From the NCBI RefSeq assembly GCF_036330325.1, contig NZ_JAZDRO010000003.1:310001-374000 (forward strand): a stretch of DNA of 64,000 nt, in the 5' to 3' direction. Below, piece after piece: positions 17,142-27,927 of this stretch. Under the pieces are notes generated by a model. The model ran no database searches. It was not told the origin of the DNA and saw only the letters and a list, made by a program, of their open reading frames with translations. Source of the DNA: Hyphobacterium marinum. Its GTDB lineage: Bacteria > Pseudomonadota > Alphaproteobacteria > Caulobacterales > Maricaulaceae. The position numbers and the translations under genes were made by a program. How positions within the stretch are numbered: position 1 is the first letter of the stretch; each line of letters begins with the position of its first letter.

Positions 17142-18161
17142 ATGAAAGTGTTGATGACGGGGGTGGCAGCCGCCGCCCTGGCCGGGGCCGGCCTTACCTT
17201 CCTGCCTCATTTCCAGATGCTGGGCGGCGCGGCCGCCGAGGCCGCAAACGAGCCGGCATCCGATCGCGCGCTGGCCGAACCGCCTGACGGCGGCGAAGTC
17301 GCCATCGCGGCCAGTGAACCGGTGGACCTTTCCGCGACACCCCTCACGGTTTCGCTGGATGGCGAGACTGTCCCGCATCCGGTCTGGCACCATCTGGTCA
17401 TGCCGGGCGAAACCATTGCCTTGGCATCCAACCTGCCGCTCAGCATTGAAATGAATGGCGAGATGCTGGCCCAGGACGCCGACATGGCCGACTGGACTGC
17501 GCCGGACACACCGGGCACCCATCGCCTCGTGATGACTGACGCTGCGGGCCGCACGGTCGAAGTCTCGGTTTTCGTTCTCGCCCCGCTGGGCGAGGAAGAA
17601 ATTCTCGAAGGCTACCGGATCGGCACATATCCCGCCGATGCCCCGGAAGGCCTTATCCGCCTGACCGAGGCGGACATGGACGCGCCGGTTTCTCCCAACT
17701 TCACCATCGGCCAGTTCATCTGCAAGCAGCAGCCCGGCCACTGGCCGAAATTCCTGCTGGTTTCACCCACCATGCTCACACGCCTCGAAGCCCTGCTGGC
17801 CTCGATGCAGGCCGAGGGCCTGACCGAGGCGTCCAGCTTCTTCGTGATGAGCGGCTATCGCACGCCCTTCTACAACACGGCGATCGGGTCGGCGCGATTT
17901 TCCCGGCACATGTATGGCGATGCCGCCGACATCTATCCCGATGTCGTGGGCGGGGACGGCGTGATGGACGATCTCGACGGTGACGGACGGATTACCCGCG
18001 CCGACGCGGAATATCTCTACGACTATGCCGAAAGTCTCTACACGGCCGATCCGGCCATGCCCGAGGGCGGTATCGGGGCGTATAGCGCCAACGCTGTCCA
18101 TGGTCCGTTCGTCCATATTGACGGGCGCGGCCACGCGGCGCGCTGGGGACGGAACGGCTAG
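17142..18161 (+). CDS. exported M15/DUF882-type D-Ala peptidase with EF-hand loop
   Basis: 339 residues with an N-terminal hydrophobic signal/anchor (MKVLMTGVAAAALAGAGL). The C-terminal 130 residues form a peptidase M15-like domain: SGYRTPFYN, His256 and Asp263 in SRHMYGDAADIYPD, and HGPFVHIDGRG carrying the last zinc ligand. Between the second and last ligands sits a canonical EF-hand loop, Asp277-x-Asp279-x-Asp281-Gly-x-Ile-xxx-Asp288, which predicts calcium binding near the active site. The central region (about residues 50-150) looks like an Ig- or beta-type domain. Co-located with the L,D-transpeptidase, it probably trims or senses peptidoglycan stems. Confidence 0.86.
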   Translation: MKVLMTGVAAAALAGAGLTFLPHFQMLGGAAAEAANEPASDRALAEPPDGGEVAIAASEPVDLSATPLTVSLDGETVPHPVWHHLVMPGETIALASNLPLSIEMNGEMLAQDADMADWTAPDTPGTHRLVMTDAAGRTVEVSVFVLAPLGEEEILEGYRIGTYPADAPEGLIRLTEADMDAPVSPNFTIGQFICKQQPGHWPKFLLVSPTMLTRLEALLASMQAEGLTEASSFFVMSGYRTPFYNTAIGSARFSRHMYGDAADIYPDVVGGDGVMDDLDGDGRITRADAEYLYDYAESLYTADPAMPEGGIGAYSANAVHGPFVHIDGRGHAARWGRNG

Positions 18162-18232
18162 GCCGGTCTTGGACACAAACCGGAACGATTTGTAACGAGC
18201 TTCGCGCGCGCCGGGACGCTAGTCTTCCGCGC

Positions 18233-18793
18233 ATGTCCAAGCTCCACGACTCCATCGACGACCGGGTCGCGGCCTTCATTGGCGCGCAGAAGATGTTCTT
18301 TGTCGCGACCGCGCCCAGCGCCGCATCCGGTCACGTGAATGTCTCGCCGAAAGGCTATGACAGTTTCCGGATTTTGGGGTCCAACCGTGTCGCCTATGCC
18401 GACCTCGGCGGGTCCGGGATCGAGACGGTCGCCCATCTGCGCGAGAACGGGCGCATCACCTTCATGTTCTGCGCGTTTGAGGGGAAGCCAAATATTCTCC
18501 GGCTTTACGGCAGGGGCGAAGCCGTCTGTTTTGGCGATGAGGGCTTCGACGAAGCTGTCGGGGCCTTTCCCGATCTCGGGAAAGTCCGGGCCGTCATCAC
18601 CGCCGACATCACCCGCATCCAGGATTCCTGCGGCTGGGGCGTGCCGTTCTACGAATTTGCCGGCGAGCGCGACCAGCTTCTGCGGACCAACGCCCACCGG
18701 TCAGATGAAGAGTGGCGGGAACGCCGCTATGCCAGCAACGCCCAATCCATTGATGGCCTTCCCGGCCTTGTCCGTCCGGAGACTTCCGAATGA
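18233..18793 (+). CDS. pyridoxamine 5'-phosphate oxidase-like flavin protein
   Basis: 186 residues with the split-barrel FMN-binding fold: KMFFVATAPSAASGHVNVSPKG near the N-terminus and ILGSNRVAYADLGGSGIETVAHL, the segment that binds FMN phosphate in this family. True PdxH motifs are not evident, so it is probably an F420- or FMN-dependent oxidoreductase of unknown substrate. Its stop overlaps the next start by four bases (ATGA), so the two genes are translationally coupled. Confidence 0.84.
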   Translation: MSKLHDSIDDRVAAFIGAQKMFFVATAPSAASGHVNVSPKGYDSFRILGSNRVAYADLGGSGIETVAHLRENGRITFMFCAFEGKPNILRLYGRGEAVCFGDEGFDEAVGAFPDLGKVRAVITADITRIQDSCGWGVPFYEFAGERDQLLRTNAHRSDEEWRERRYASNAQSIDGLPGLVRPETSE

Positions 18794-19236
18794 GCGACGA
18801 AGACCTGATCCGCGACGTGCTCGCCCGCATGTATGCGATGATCTCGGGTCCCGCAGGACCACGCGACTGGTCAACCCAGCAAGACGTCTTTCACCCCGAA
18901 GCGCGCCAGATCCGCACGACAATTGACGAAAACGGGCATCCGCGAATGACGATCATGTCGCCGGAGGAGTACCGGGACAATACGCGCGACTTCTTTGCCA
19001 ACAATGATTTCTTCGAGATCGCGCTGGGCTGCGAGATCCGGATATTCGGCAATATCGCCCATGCCTGGAGCGCCTATGAAGCGCGCAGCAATCGGAAAGA
19101 CACGGCCCCGGAACGCCGGGGCATCAATTCGATCCAGCTGTTCCGCGACGAAAACGGACGCTGGCGGATCATGGCCATGATCTGGGACAATGAGCGCGAG
19201 GGGCTGGCACTGCCGGCGGAACTCTCGGAACCCTGA
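18790..19236 (+). CDS. NTF2/SnoaL-like protein
   Basis: 148 residues with the cone-shaped NTF2-like pattern: N-terminal helices (LIRDVLARMYAMI), a strand pair with FGNIAHAWSAYEA, and a C-terminal GINSIQLFRDENGRWRIMAMIWD. Such proteins serve as small-molecule enzymes or ligand holders. Overlap with the PNPOx-like gene suggests a joint reaction, which remains unidentified. Confidence 0.8.
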   Translation: MSDEDLIRDVLARMYAMISGPAGPRDWSTQQDVFHPEARQIRTTIDENGHPRMTIMSPEEYRDNTRDFFANNDFFEIALGCEIRIFGNIAHAWSAYEARSNRKDTAPERRGINSIQLFRDENGRWRIMAMIWDNEREGLALPAELSEP

Positions 19237-19259
19237 ACGGGCCACCGCGTTGGGTGAGG

Positions 19260-19748
19260 ATGGATGCCGTCGCTGACATCTTCTCGACGCATACGCCCTA
19301 CCCCGCCGTTCTGTCCCGTCTCGCAGCGGCGGCGGTATTCGGCATGGCCATCGGCATCGACCGCGAGCTGAACCGGCACCGCGCCGGTCTGCGCACCCAC
19401 ATGCTGATCTGCGTGGCGGCCGCCCTCTTCACCATCATGGCCATCGAGCTGGCCTATCTGTCCACCGAAACCGGCGAAGCCGCGCAGGCCGACCTCCTGC
19501 GGATTATCGAGGCCGTAACAGCGGGTGTCGCGTTTCTTGGGGCCGGCGCGATCATCCAGGCGCGCGGGGCGGTTCACGGCATGACAACGGCTGCCGGCAT
19601 GTGGCTGGCCGGGGCCATCGGCGTGGCGGCGGGTGCCGGATTCTACGGGATCGGTCTCGCGGCGACCCTGATAGGTGTACTGATCCTAACGGCCCTCGGC
19701 CTCCTCCAGAAGCGCATCGGCAAGGAGGAGTCGCAAAGCCGGGCCTAG
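19260..19748 (+). CDS. MgtC/SapB family membrane protein
   Basis: 162-residue integral membrane protein with four to five hydrophobic segments. Family signatures are GIDRELNRHRAGLRTHMLIC and GVAFLGAGAIIQARG, followed by GMTTAAGMWLAGAIGVAAG. MgtC proteins are linked to magnesium stress and, in pathogens, inhibit the F1Fo-ATPase; short bacterial forms like this one are of unknown role. The start is uncertain: ATG at 19260, or GTG at 19254. The gene converges on the ATPase zeta gene with one base between the stops. Confidence 0.86.
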   Translation: MDAVADIFSTHTPYPAVLSRLAAAAVFGMAIGIDRELNRHRAGLRTHMLICVAAALFTIMAIELAYLSTETGEAAQADLLRIIEAVTAGVAFLGAGAIIQARGAVHGMTTAAGMWLAGAIGVAAGAGFYGIGLAATLIGVLILTALGLLQKRIGKEESQSRA

Positions 19749-19749
19749 C

Positions 19750-20073
19750 TTACTGGCCGGCCTGGACCTGCTGACGGGCCTCGGCCATCAACTCGTCCAT
19801 CTTGCGGCGCAGCTGGTGTTCGGAGACTTCCACGCCCTCGCGGTCGAAATCGCCTTTCACCTTGCGGTAGACGTCTTCGTGACCGGCTTCCTCGAAATCG
19901 GCCTTCACCACTTCCTTGGCATAGGCTTCGGCGTCGGGACCGCTCTTGCCCATCCATTCCGCGGCCCACAGGCCGAGCAGCTTGTTGCGCCGGGCGACAG
20001 CCTTGAATTCCAGTTCCTGGTCGAGCGCATAACGCCCTTCAAAACCCTTTTCGCGATCATCCATTCCCGACAT
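19750..20073 (-). CDS. F1-ATPase inhibitor zeta subunit (DUF1476)
   Basis: 107 residues starting MSGMDDREKGFEGRYALDQE, followed by the highly conserved segment ARRNKLLGLWAAEWMG and a helical C-terminus. This is the alphaproteobacterial zeta family, which blocks ATP hydrolysis by the F1 motor; the N-terminal segment is the inhibitory part in Paracoccus. GGGGAGA seven bases before the ATG supports the start. It is divergent from purC with 195 bases in between, a neighbourhood seen in many alphaproteobacteria. Confidence 0.92.
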   Translation of the reverse strand: MSGMDDREKGFEGRYALDQELEFKAVARRNKLLGLWAAEWMGKSGPDAEAYAKEVVKADFEEAGHEDVYRKVKGDFDREGVEVSEHQLRRKMDELMAEARQQVQAGQ

Positions 20074-20268
20074 GGCGGCGTCTCCCCGTAATTCCGGCTG
20101 CGTTGAGCGCTTTCGTTAGCTTGGCCCAGCGCCTAAATCAATCGCGCAACGCGGGACCTTTCAGCCGCGTTGCGGGACTGGCGGAGCGAGTCTAGTTTCT
20201 GCCCCTGATACGCGGCCCTGCACAGCGATTCGGGCCGCGTTGCGCTTTTTCGCCCACGGAGCACGGCC

Positions 20269-21027
20269 ATGGCCCGCCGCAAGAAAATCTACGAAGGCAA
20301 AGCCAAGATCCTGTACGAAGGCCCCGAACCGGGGACCATCGTCCAGTATTTCAAGGATGACGCGACTGCCTTCAACAACAAGAAGAAGGCGACTCTGGAG
20401 GGCAAGGGCGTCCTCAACAACCGCATCAGCGAATTCGTGATGGTCAATCTGGGCCGGATGGGTGTGCCGACGCACTTCATCCGCCGCCTCAACATGCGCG
20501 AACAGCTGTGCCGCGAAGTCGAGATCATCCCGGTCGAGGTTATCTGCCGCAATGTGGCCGCCGGGTCGATCTGCCAGCGCCTCGGCATCGAGGAGGGCGA
20601 GCCCCTGCCCCGGTCCATCGTCGAATTCTGCTACAAGAACGATGCGCTGGGTGATCCGCTGGTTGCCGAAGAACACGTCACGGCATTCAGCTGGGCGACG
20701 ACGCAGGAACTCGACGACATCATCTCACTGACCCTGCGGATCAACGATTTCCTGTCGGGCATGTTTGCCGCAGTCGGTATCCGCCTGGTCGATTTCAAGC
20801 TCGAATTCGGCCGGCTCTATGAGGGCGACATGGTCCGCACGGTCCTGGCTGATGAGATCAGCCCGGACTCCTGCCGCCTGTGGGACATCGAGACCAATGA
20901 GAAGCTCGACAAGGACCGCTTCCGGCGCGATCTCGGAAACGTGACCGAAGCCTATGCTGAAGTCGCGCGGCGTCTCGGTATCATGCGCGAAACGCAGCGC
21001 GCCGCGAACGACGAATCCGACCTCTAG
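20269..21027 (+). CDS. purC: phosphoribosylaminoimidazole-succinocarboxamide synthase
   Basis: SAICAR synthetase, 252 residues, joining CAIR and aspartate. Signatures: YEGKAKILYEGPEPG at the ATP loop, FKDDATAFNNKKK, and LVDFKLEFGRL with DEISPDSCRLWD near the C-terminus. The length is that of the short bacterial type. It leads the purC-purS-purQ-purL series, but a TolB-like secreted protein gene lies between purC and purS. Confidence 0.97.
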   Translation: MARRKKIYEGKAKILYEGPEPGTIVQYFKDDATAFNNKKKATLEGKGVLNNRISEFVMVNLGRMGVPTHFIRRLNMREQLCREVEIIPVEVICRNVAAGSICQRLGIEEGEPLPRSIVEFCYKNDALGDPLVAEEHVTAFSWATTQELDDIISLTLRINDFLSGMFAAVGIRLVDFKLEFGRLYEGDMVRTVLADEISPDSCRLWDIETNEKLDKDRFRRDLGNVTEAYAEVARRLGIMRETQRAANDESDL

Positions 21028-21086
21028 GATGGTTGGCTGGAGTTGGCAGACGCGCTTCACCTGTCTGCCGCTTCGGGAGTTGCCCC

Positions 21087-21923
21087 ATGCTTGTTCTGCC
21101 TCTGGTTCTGAGCCTGTTCGCAAGCCAGCCCGAAGCTGATCCCGTTATTGAACGGGTCGAAACCGGCATGCCCGAGGGGCGGACTTTCGCCCCGAGCGAC
21201 TATCACGACGGGACGCTGAACGTCTTCACCTTCCAGCCGCCTGACAGCCTGCCCCAGCTCTGGCAGCGCCGCCGAGGCGCAGATGGCGCGTGGTCAGCCC
21301 CTGAACCCGTTCCCTTCGCCGATCCGGCGGGCGATGCCGACGCCTATTTCCAGCCGGGCACGGGCCGCCTCGTCTTCATGAGCCTGCGCGGTAACGACGC
21401 CCCCAACTGGGACATCTGGGAGGTGCACTGGGACGGCTTCGCGTGGGGCCAGCCACGCCGCATTGATGCGATCAACGGGCCGGGACCGGATATCTACCCG
21501 ACTGTGGCCGCTGACGGCACCATCGCCTTCGCCACCGTCCGGGACGGGACTGGCGCCGACCGGCAGATCTGGCTGGCCCGGCCAGACGGTCCTGAGGGTT
21601 ACGAGACGGCCGTCGCGCCGGGCGCGATCAACCGCGACCCGCGCGTGTCCAATCCGCTTATTTCTCCTGATGGCCGCCGGATGATCGTGTTTGAAAACCT
21701 CGATGGCGGATTTGGCGGACCGGACCTTGCCCTGTCCTGCCTCGGGGACGACGGCTGGTCCGAACCAGTCAATCTCGGCCCCGGCATCAACACGGCTGCC
21801 GCCGAATATGCGCCCGGAACCAGCGCGGACGGCCGTGTCTTCTATTTCTCCCGCGATACCGATCTCTACCGGGTCAGCGTGTCCGATTTACCGGCCATCC
21901 ACGGATGTTCAGACCAGGACTGA
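21087..21923 (+). CDS. secreted TolB-like (PD40) beta-propeller protein
   Basis: 278 residues from the ATG at 21087 (CGGGAG upstream), opening a short signal peptide MLVLPLVLSLFASQPEA. The chain repeats blocks of the kind G-x-LVFMSLRG-x-D-x-PNWDIWEV, IYPTVAADGTIAFATVRDG and NPLISPDGRRMIVFEN, the PD40/WD40-like pattern of TolB and related propellers. It has no catalytic domain. It lies between purC and purS, with 59 bases after purC and 129 before purS. A role in purine synthesis is unlikely; the periplasmic partner is unknown. Confidence 0.82.
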   Translation: MLVLPLVLSLFASQPEADPVIERVETGMPEGRTFAPSDYHDGTLNVFTFQPPDSLPQLWQRRRGADGAWSAPEPVPFADPAGDADAYFQPGTGRLVFMSLRGNDAPNWDIWEVHWDGFAWGQPRRIDAINGPGPDIYPTVAADGTIAFATVRDGTGADRQIWLARPDGPEGYETAVAPGAINRDPRVSNPLISPDGRRMIVFENLDGGFGGPDLALSCLGDDGWSEPVNLGPGINTAAAEYAPGTSADGRVFYFSRDTDLYRVSVSDLPAIHGCSDQD

Positions 21924-22052
21924 ACTGACTAGCAAGCACGGTCCGCGAGCATCCGCCCGACTGCACCCCGAATGCCCGCGTTCAATTGCGCTGGCGGCGA
22001 GTCCGCTTTATGGAGTGCTCAACATCCGAGCCCCCAATTGCGAGTTGAGCCA

Positions 22053-22292
22053 GTGAAAGCGCGCATCCACGTCTATCTGAAACCCGGCGTTCTGGACCCC
22101 CAGGGCGCGGCTGTTGCCGGTGCCCTGAAGAATATGGGCTTTGATGAGGTCACAGCCGCCCGTCAGGGCAAGCTGATCGAGCTCGACCTCGACGGCAGCG
22201 ACACCGCCGCCGCCGAAGCCCGGGTCGACGAGATGTGCAAACGCCTCCTCGCCAATCCGGTGATCGAGAGCTACGCGGTCGAGATCGAGTAG
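22053..22292 (+). CDS. purS: phosphoribosylformylglycinamidine synthase, PurS subunit
   Basis: 79-residue PurS that bridges PurQ and PurL in the three-part FGAM synthase. It starts at GTG (VKARIHVYLKPGVLDPQG, the conserved family opening) with continuing GALKNMGFDEVTAARQGK. Upstream in-frame codons are not conserved-looking. Four bases separate it from purQ. Confidence 0.95.
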   Translation: MKARIHVYLKPGVLDPQGAAVAGALKNMGFDEVTAARQGKLIELDLDGSDTAAAEARVDEMCKRLLANPVIESYAVEIE

Positions 22293-22296
22293 GCCG

Positions 22297-22959
22297 ATGA
22301 AATCCGCTGTCATCGTGTTCCCGGGTTCGAATTGTGATCGTGATGCCCACGACGCGATTGCCCGCGTCACCGGCGAAAAGCCGGCCATGGTCTGGCACCA
22401 GGAAAGCGCCCTGCCCGACGGTACCGAATTCGTCATGGTTCCGGGCGGGTTTTCCTATGGCGACTACCTGCGCTGCGGCGCGATGGCCGGCACCTCGGCG
22501 ATCATCCCGGCGGTCAAGGCCCATGCCGAGCGCGGCGCGCCGGTACTGGGCGTGTGCAACGGCTTCCAGATTCTCATCGAGACGGGCCTCCTGCCCGGCG
22601 CGCTGATGCGCAACGCCGACCTGCTCTTCGTCTGTGAAAAGACGCCGCTGTCGGTGGAAAACGGCAATACGCAGTTCACCTCCGCCTATGGCGGCAAGCG
22701 CGATCTCGTCATCCCGGTCGCGCACCATGACGGCAATTACTTTGCCGACGAGGCAACGCTCGACCGGCTGGAAGGCAATGGCCAGGTCGTCTTCCGCTAT
22801 GGCCGCAATCCGAACGGCTCGGCCCGCGACATCGCCGGTATCGTCAATGAGCGCGGCAATGTCATGGGCATGATGCCCCACCCCGAACGCGCGGTGGACG
22901 AATTCCACGGCGGAACGGACGGCCTGCCCGTCTTTGAAAGCCTGCTGGGGAGTGCGTGA
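22297..22959 (+). CDS. purQ: phosphoribosylformylglycinamidine synthase, glutaminase subunit
   Basis: 220-residue class I glutamine amidotransferase supplying ammonia to PurL. Start MKSAVIVFPGSNCDRD is the standard opening. The nucleophile Cys lies in GVCNGFQIL and the His/Glu pair in GMMPHPERAV. One base separates its stop from the purL start. Confidence 0.97.
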   Translation: MKSAVIVFPGSNCDRDAHDAIARVTGEKPAMVWHQESALPDGTEFVMVPGGFSYGDYLRCGAMAGTSAIIPAVKAHAERGAPVLGVCNGFQILIETGLLPGALMRNADLLFVCEKTPLSVENGNTQFTSAYGGKRDLVIPVAHHDGNYFADEATLDRLEGNGQVVFRYGRNPNGSARDIAGIVNERGNVMGMMPHPERAVDEFHGGTDGLPVFESLLGSA

Positions 22960-22960
22960 C

Positions 22961-25165
<2,205 letters not shown>

Positions 25166-25289
25166 GGCCTCCGGCTTCCCTCTCCGCTTTCGAAAAGCGA
25201 AGAGATAACCGATCGCCCAGCGCCAACACCTGAAACCCCGGCCGAGCCGCGCCAGCGGCGCAGAGCCGGGGCCTCCATCATGGCCCACG

Positions 25290-25317
25290 GTCCCGGATCG
25301 GCTTCGCCGTCCGGGAT
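25290..25317. repeat. 28-base palindromic repeat, also at 54776-54803
   Basis: An imperfect hairpin with arms TCCCGGA and TCCGGGA around a G+C-rich centre; the identical 28 bases recur at 54776-54803. It lies in the 191-base gap after purL, which also has a CCCCGGC...GCCGGGG hairpin (about 25237-25272) that may serve as purL terminator. A REP-like element of this sort is common in the group. Confidence 0.75.
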
Positions 25318-25356
25318 TTCATGTGTCTTTGTTTTCCCCAAAGGGGAGAGGAAGAA

Positions 25357-26394
25357 TTATTCCATTCCGGGCTTGACCATCGAACCCTCAGCGGTGGTTT
25401 CCGCTACCGGTGCGTTGGCCTGCATCTCGGCAAGGTCGGCGGCAATGGCGTCCAGCTCGTCATCGAACAGGCGTACCGCATTGAGGACCGTGCGGGCATT
25501 GGCCACGAAGAAGTCCTGGTGAACGACTTCATACTCGTCGGTCGGTTGGTGATAATGTTCATGAAAATCAACGCCGTAATAGATCCACGGAATGCCCTGA
25601 TCGTGGAAGGCGGCATGGTCGGACGAATAGGTCCAGTCGCCCTGCGGGCCCCAATCCGGTGAATCATAGCCCTGGATAAGCTGCGCCGGTTCGACCGCAC
25701 CCGCCCGCTCTATGCGTTCGCGCAGGAAGGGGAAATGGAAGGCTCCGGCGGCGGGAAGCTCGTTCTCGTCATTGATCGCAAGCATGTCGAGATTGATGTT
25801 GAGCGCCACACGCTCCAGAGGGATGGGGAAATCCGCAACCAGCGCCCGCGCGCCGCGCAGACCCACTTCCTCGGCATCAAGCGCGACGATGTAGATGTCA
25901 TGTTCCGGTCGGTCGGCCACCAGCGCCCCGGCCACGGCAATCATCGCTGCCACGCCGGACGCATTGTCGTCCGCGCCATTGCAGATTTCACCATCGCAAT
26001 TGCCCAGATGGTCGTAATGCGCGGTGATCACCATCACCGGTCCGCCCTCGCCCGTCCCCTCGATCAGACCAACGAGATTGGTGCCTTCGCGGTCCTCATC
26101 CGAATTGTTGGTCCTGTAGGTGAAATCACGCGCATAATCTTCATAGACAGGCGTCAGGCCGATTTCCGTGAAACGGTCGGTGATATAGCTCCGCGCAATG
26201 GCTGCGCCGCGTGTGCCGGTGCCGCGCCCATCCATGAAGTCAGCGGAGAGCGCTCGCAGGTCTGCGAGTGCAGCCGCGCCGTCGAGCTCGGCCTGTGTGG
26301 TGCCGGTATCCTGTGCCGCAGCCTCAAGGCTGACGCAGGCGGCGAGTGGCAGGACAAGAGCCCCGAAAACGGAAGTGGACAAGCGCGTGAACAT
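25357..26394 (-). CDS. M28-family zinc aminopeptidase lipoprotein, compact form
   Basis: 345 residues; lipobox LPLAAC with Cys20. It is the shortest of the three M28 proteins here because the PA-like insert is missing. Ligands: His126 (TAHYDH), Asp143 (ADDNASG), Glu175-Glu176 (DAEEVG), Asp203 (NLDML) and a late His in YHQPTDEYE. Cysteines in GNCDGEICNG flank the ligand region. It is convergent with purL and divergent from bolA. Confidence 0.92.
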   Translation of the reverse strand: MFTRLSTSVFGALVLPLAACVSLEAAAQDTGTTQAELDGAAALADLRALSADFMDGRGTGTRGAAIARSYITDRFTEIGLTPVYEDYARDFTYRTNNSDEDREGTNLVGLIEGTGEGGPVMVITAHYDHLGNCDGEICNGADDNASGVAAMIAVAGALVADRPEHDIYIVALDAEEVGLRGARALVADFPIPLERVALNINLDMLAINDENELPAAGAFHFPFLRERIERAGAVEPAQLIQGYDSPDWGPQGDWTYSSDHAAFHDQGIPWIYYGVDFHEHYHQPTDEYEVVHQDFFVANARTVLNAVRLFDDELDAIAADLAEMQANAPVAETTAEGSMVKPGME

Positions 26395-26480
26395 GCGAAT
26401 TTTTCCCGAGGCTGTTGAGACCGTCCCTCGCTTTCTGGTCTAAAGGGAACCCAGCGCGTTCACCAGAGGCGATTCCACCC

Positions 26481-26711
26481 ATGCCCATGCAAGCCGACGA
26501 CATTGCCAGCCTGATCCGGGAGGGTATTCCCGGTGCGAAGGTCGAGATCATTGATCTGGCCGGCGACGGCGACCATTACCGGGCCGTCGTCACGGCCGAG
26601 GCCTTTCGCGGAATGCCGCGCGTGAAACAGCACCAGCTTGTCTATGCGGCGCTTCAGGGCCGGATGGGCGGCGAGTTGCACGCCCTGGCGCTTGAAACCC
26701 GTACGCCGTGA
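26481..26711 (+). CDS. bolA: BolA family protein
   Basis: 76-residue BolA/Fra2-type protein that partners monothiol glutaredoxins in iron-sulfur or iron signalling. Visible motifs are LIREGIPGAKVEIIDLAGDGDHY and the conserved VKQHQLVYAAL with the cluster-binding His. It starts at 26481 or at the ATG six bases on. Its stop overlaps the GTG start of the aldo/keto reductase gene by four bases. grxD lies 0.9 kb downstream. Confidence 0.93.
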   Translation: MPMQADDIASLIREGIPGAKVEIIDLAGDGDHYRAVVTAEAFRGMPRVKQHQLVYAALQGRMGGELHALALETRTP

Positions 26712-27553
26712 CGCCGGTGCGCACGCTGGGACGGACGGGACTGCCGGTGTCGCCGCTCGGATTCGGCGTGACGGGTCCCCACGCCTCTCCGGTCGTGCCG
26801 CGTCAAGACACCATCACCCTGATCCACCAGGCCATCGATCTGGGTCTTACCCTGTTTGATACCGGGCCGGCCTATGGCGATGGCGAAGCAGAGTCCCGCC
26901 TGGGCGAGGCGCTCGCCGGCCGCGACCGGTCGCGCTTGATCATCGCGACAAAGGCCGGCATTCCGGCGCGCGGTCAGCGTGATTTCTCTCCGGACGGAAT
27001 CACCGCATCGCTCGACGCCAGCCTTTCCCGCCTGGGAACCGGCCACGCCGACATCCTGCTCCTGCACGGTCCCCACTCCAATGAATTGACCCCGGACCTG
27101 TTTGAGGCGCTCGCGCGGATAGAGTCCGCTGGAAAAGCGCGGCATATCGGCCTTTGCACGCGCGGAGACGCGACCGCAGCCGTACTGGCTCATGATCTGT
27201 TTGACGTGTTGATGGCCCCCTGTCACAGCGGCCTCAGCCAGACAGAAGCCGATATCCTGGACCGTGCCCATACCGCCGGCATTGGCGTCATCGGGATTGA
27301 AGCCATGGCCGGGGCCGGAGGGCGTTGGCGCTGGCCCCACAGCCGGGGCGACCTCTGGTATCTCGCCCGTGCCGCGCTGCAGACCGTCAAAGGCCCCGCT
27401 GCGCCACCCGCGCGTGGCAATCCGCAAGACGCCATGAGCGCTGCGCTGGCGCATCCGCATGTCGATAGTGTGTTGTCACTGACGACGCGGGGCACGCACC
27501 TGGCTGAGAATGCCAGGCGTGCCGGGCTTGACCGCACACGCGCGCCCTCCTAG
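26708..27553 (+). CDS. aldo/keto reductase
   Basis: 281-residue NADPH-dependent oxidoreductase with a TIM-barrel fold. The tetrad is seen as Asp and Tyr in LFDTGPAYGDG, Lys in IATKAG and His in LLLHGPHS. GTG start overlapping the bolA stop (GTGA). Its substrate is unknown. It sits between bolA and grxD, which normally are neighbours, and is probably in the same transcript. Confidence 0.87.
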   Translation: MTPVRTLGRTGLPVSPLGFGVTGPHASPVVPRQDTITLIHQAIDLGLTLFDTGPAYGDGEAESRLGEALAGRDRSRLIIATKAGIPARGQRDFSPDGITASLDASLSRLGTGHADILLLHGPHSNELTPDLFEALARIESAGKARHIGLCTRGDATAAVLAHDLFDVLMAPCHSGLSQTEADILDRAHTAGIGVIGIEAMAGAGGRWRWPHSRGDLWYLARAALQTVKGPAAPPARGNPQDAMSAALAHPHVDSVLSLTTRGTHLAENARRAGLDRTRAPS

Positions 27554-27591
27554 CTGAAGACCAAGGCAATGCCCGTCGAAAGGACACTCCC

Positions 27592-27927
27592 ATGACCGAC
27601 ACGATTCAGGACGACATCAAGGCTTTGGTGGACAGCAATGACGTGCTGCTCTTCATGAAGGGCACACCTGTTTTTCCGCAATGCGGCTTCTCGTCCGTCG
27701 TGGCCAAGGTCCTCGATCATCTCCAGGTCGAGTATGCATCGGTCAATGTCCTGGAAGACCCGGCGATCCGCGACGGTATCAAGGTCTATTCCGACTGGCC
27801 GACCATCCCCCAGCTCTATGTGAAGGGCGAATTCGTCGGGGGCTGCGACATCGTCAAGGAAATGTTCGAGGCCGGCGAGTTGCAGACCTATCTGCGCGAA
27901 AAAGGCGTTGCGCCTGCTGCGGCCTAG
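27592..27927 (+). CDS. grxD: monothiol glutaredoxin, Grx4/GrxD type
   Basis: 111-residue protein with the CGFS active site (Cys31 in FPQCGFSS), the glutathione-binding Lys in FMKGTP, and WPTIPQLYVKGEFVGGCDI. Monothiol glutaredoxins carry [2Fe-2S] clusters and work with BolA proteins. The stop overlaps that of the convergent lipoprotein gene by four bases. Confidence 0.96.
   Translation: MTDTIQDDIKALVDSNDVLLFMKGTPVFPQCGFSSVVAKVLDHLQVEYASVNVLEDPAIRDGIKVYSDWPTIPQLYVKGEFVGGCDIVKEMFEAGELQTYLREKGVAPAAA

Noticed and set aside
15270..17741. Very long minus-strand frame opposite the L,D-transpeptidase and M15 genes
   Set aside because: Antisense shadow of high-G+C genes; the plus-strand proteins carry complete motifs.
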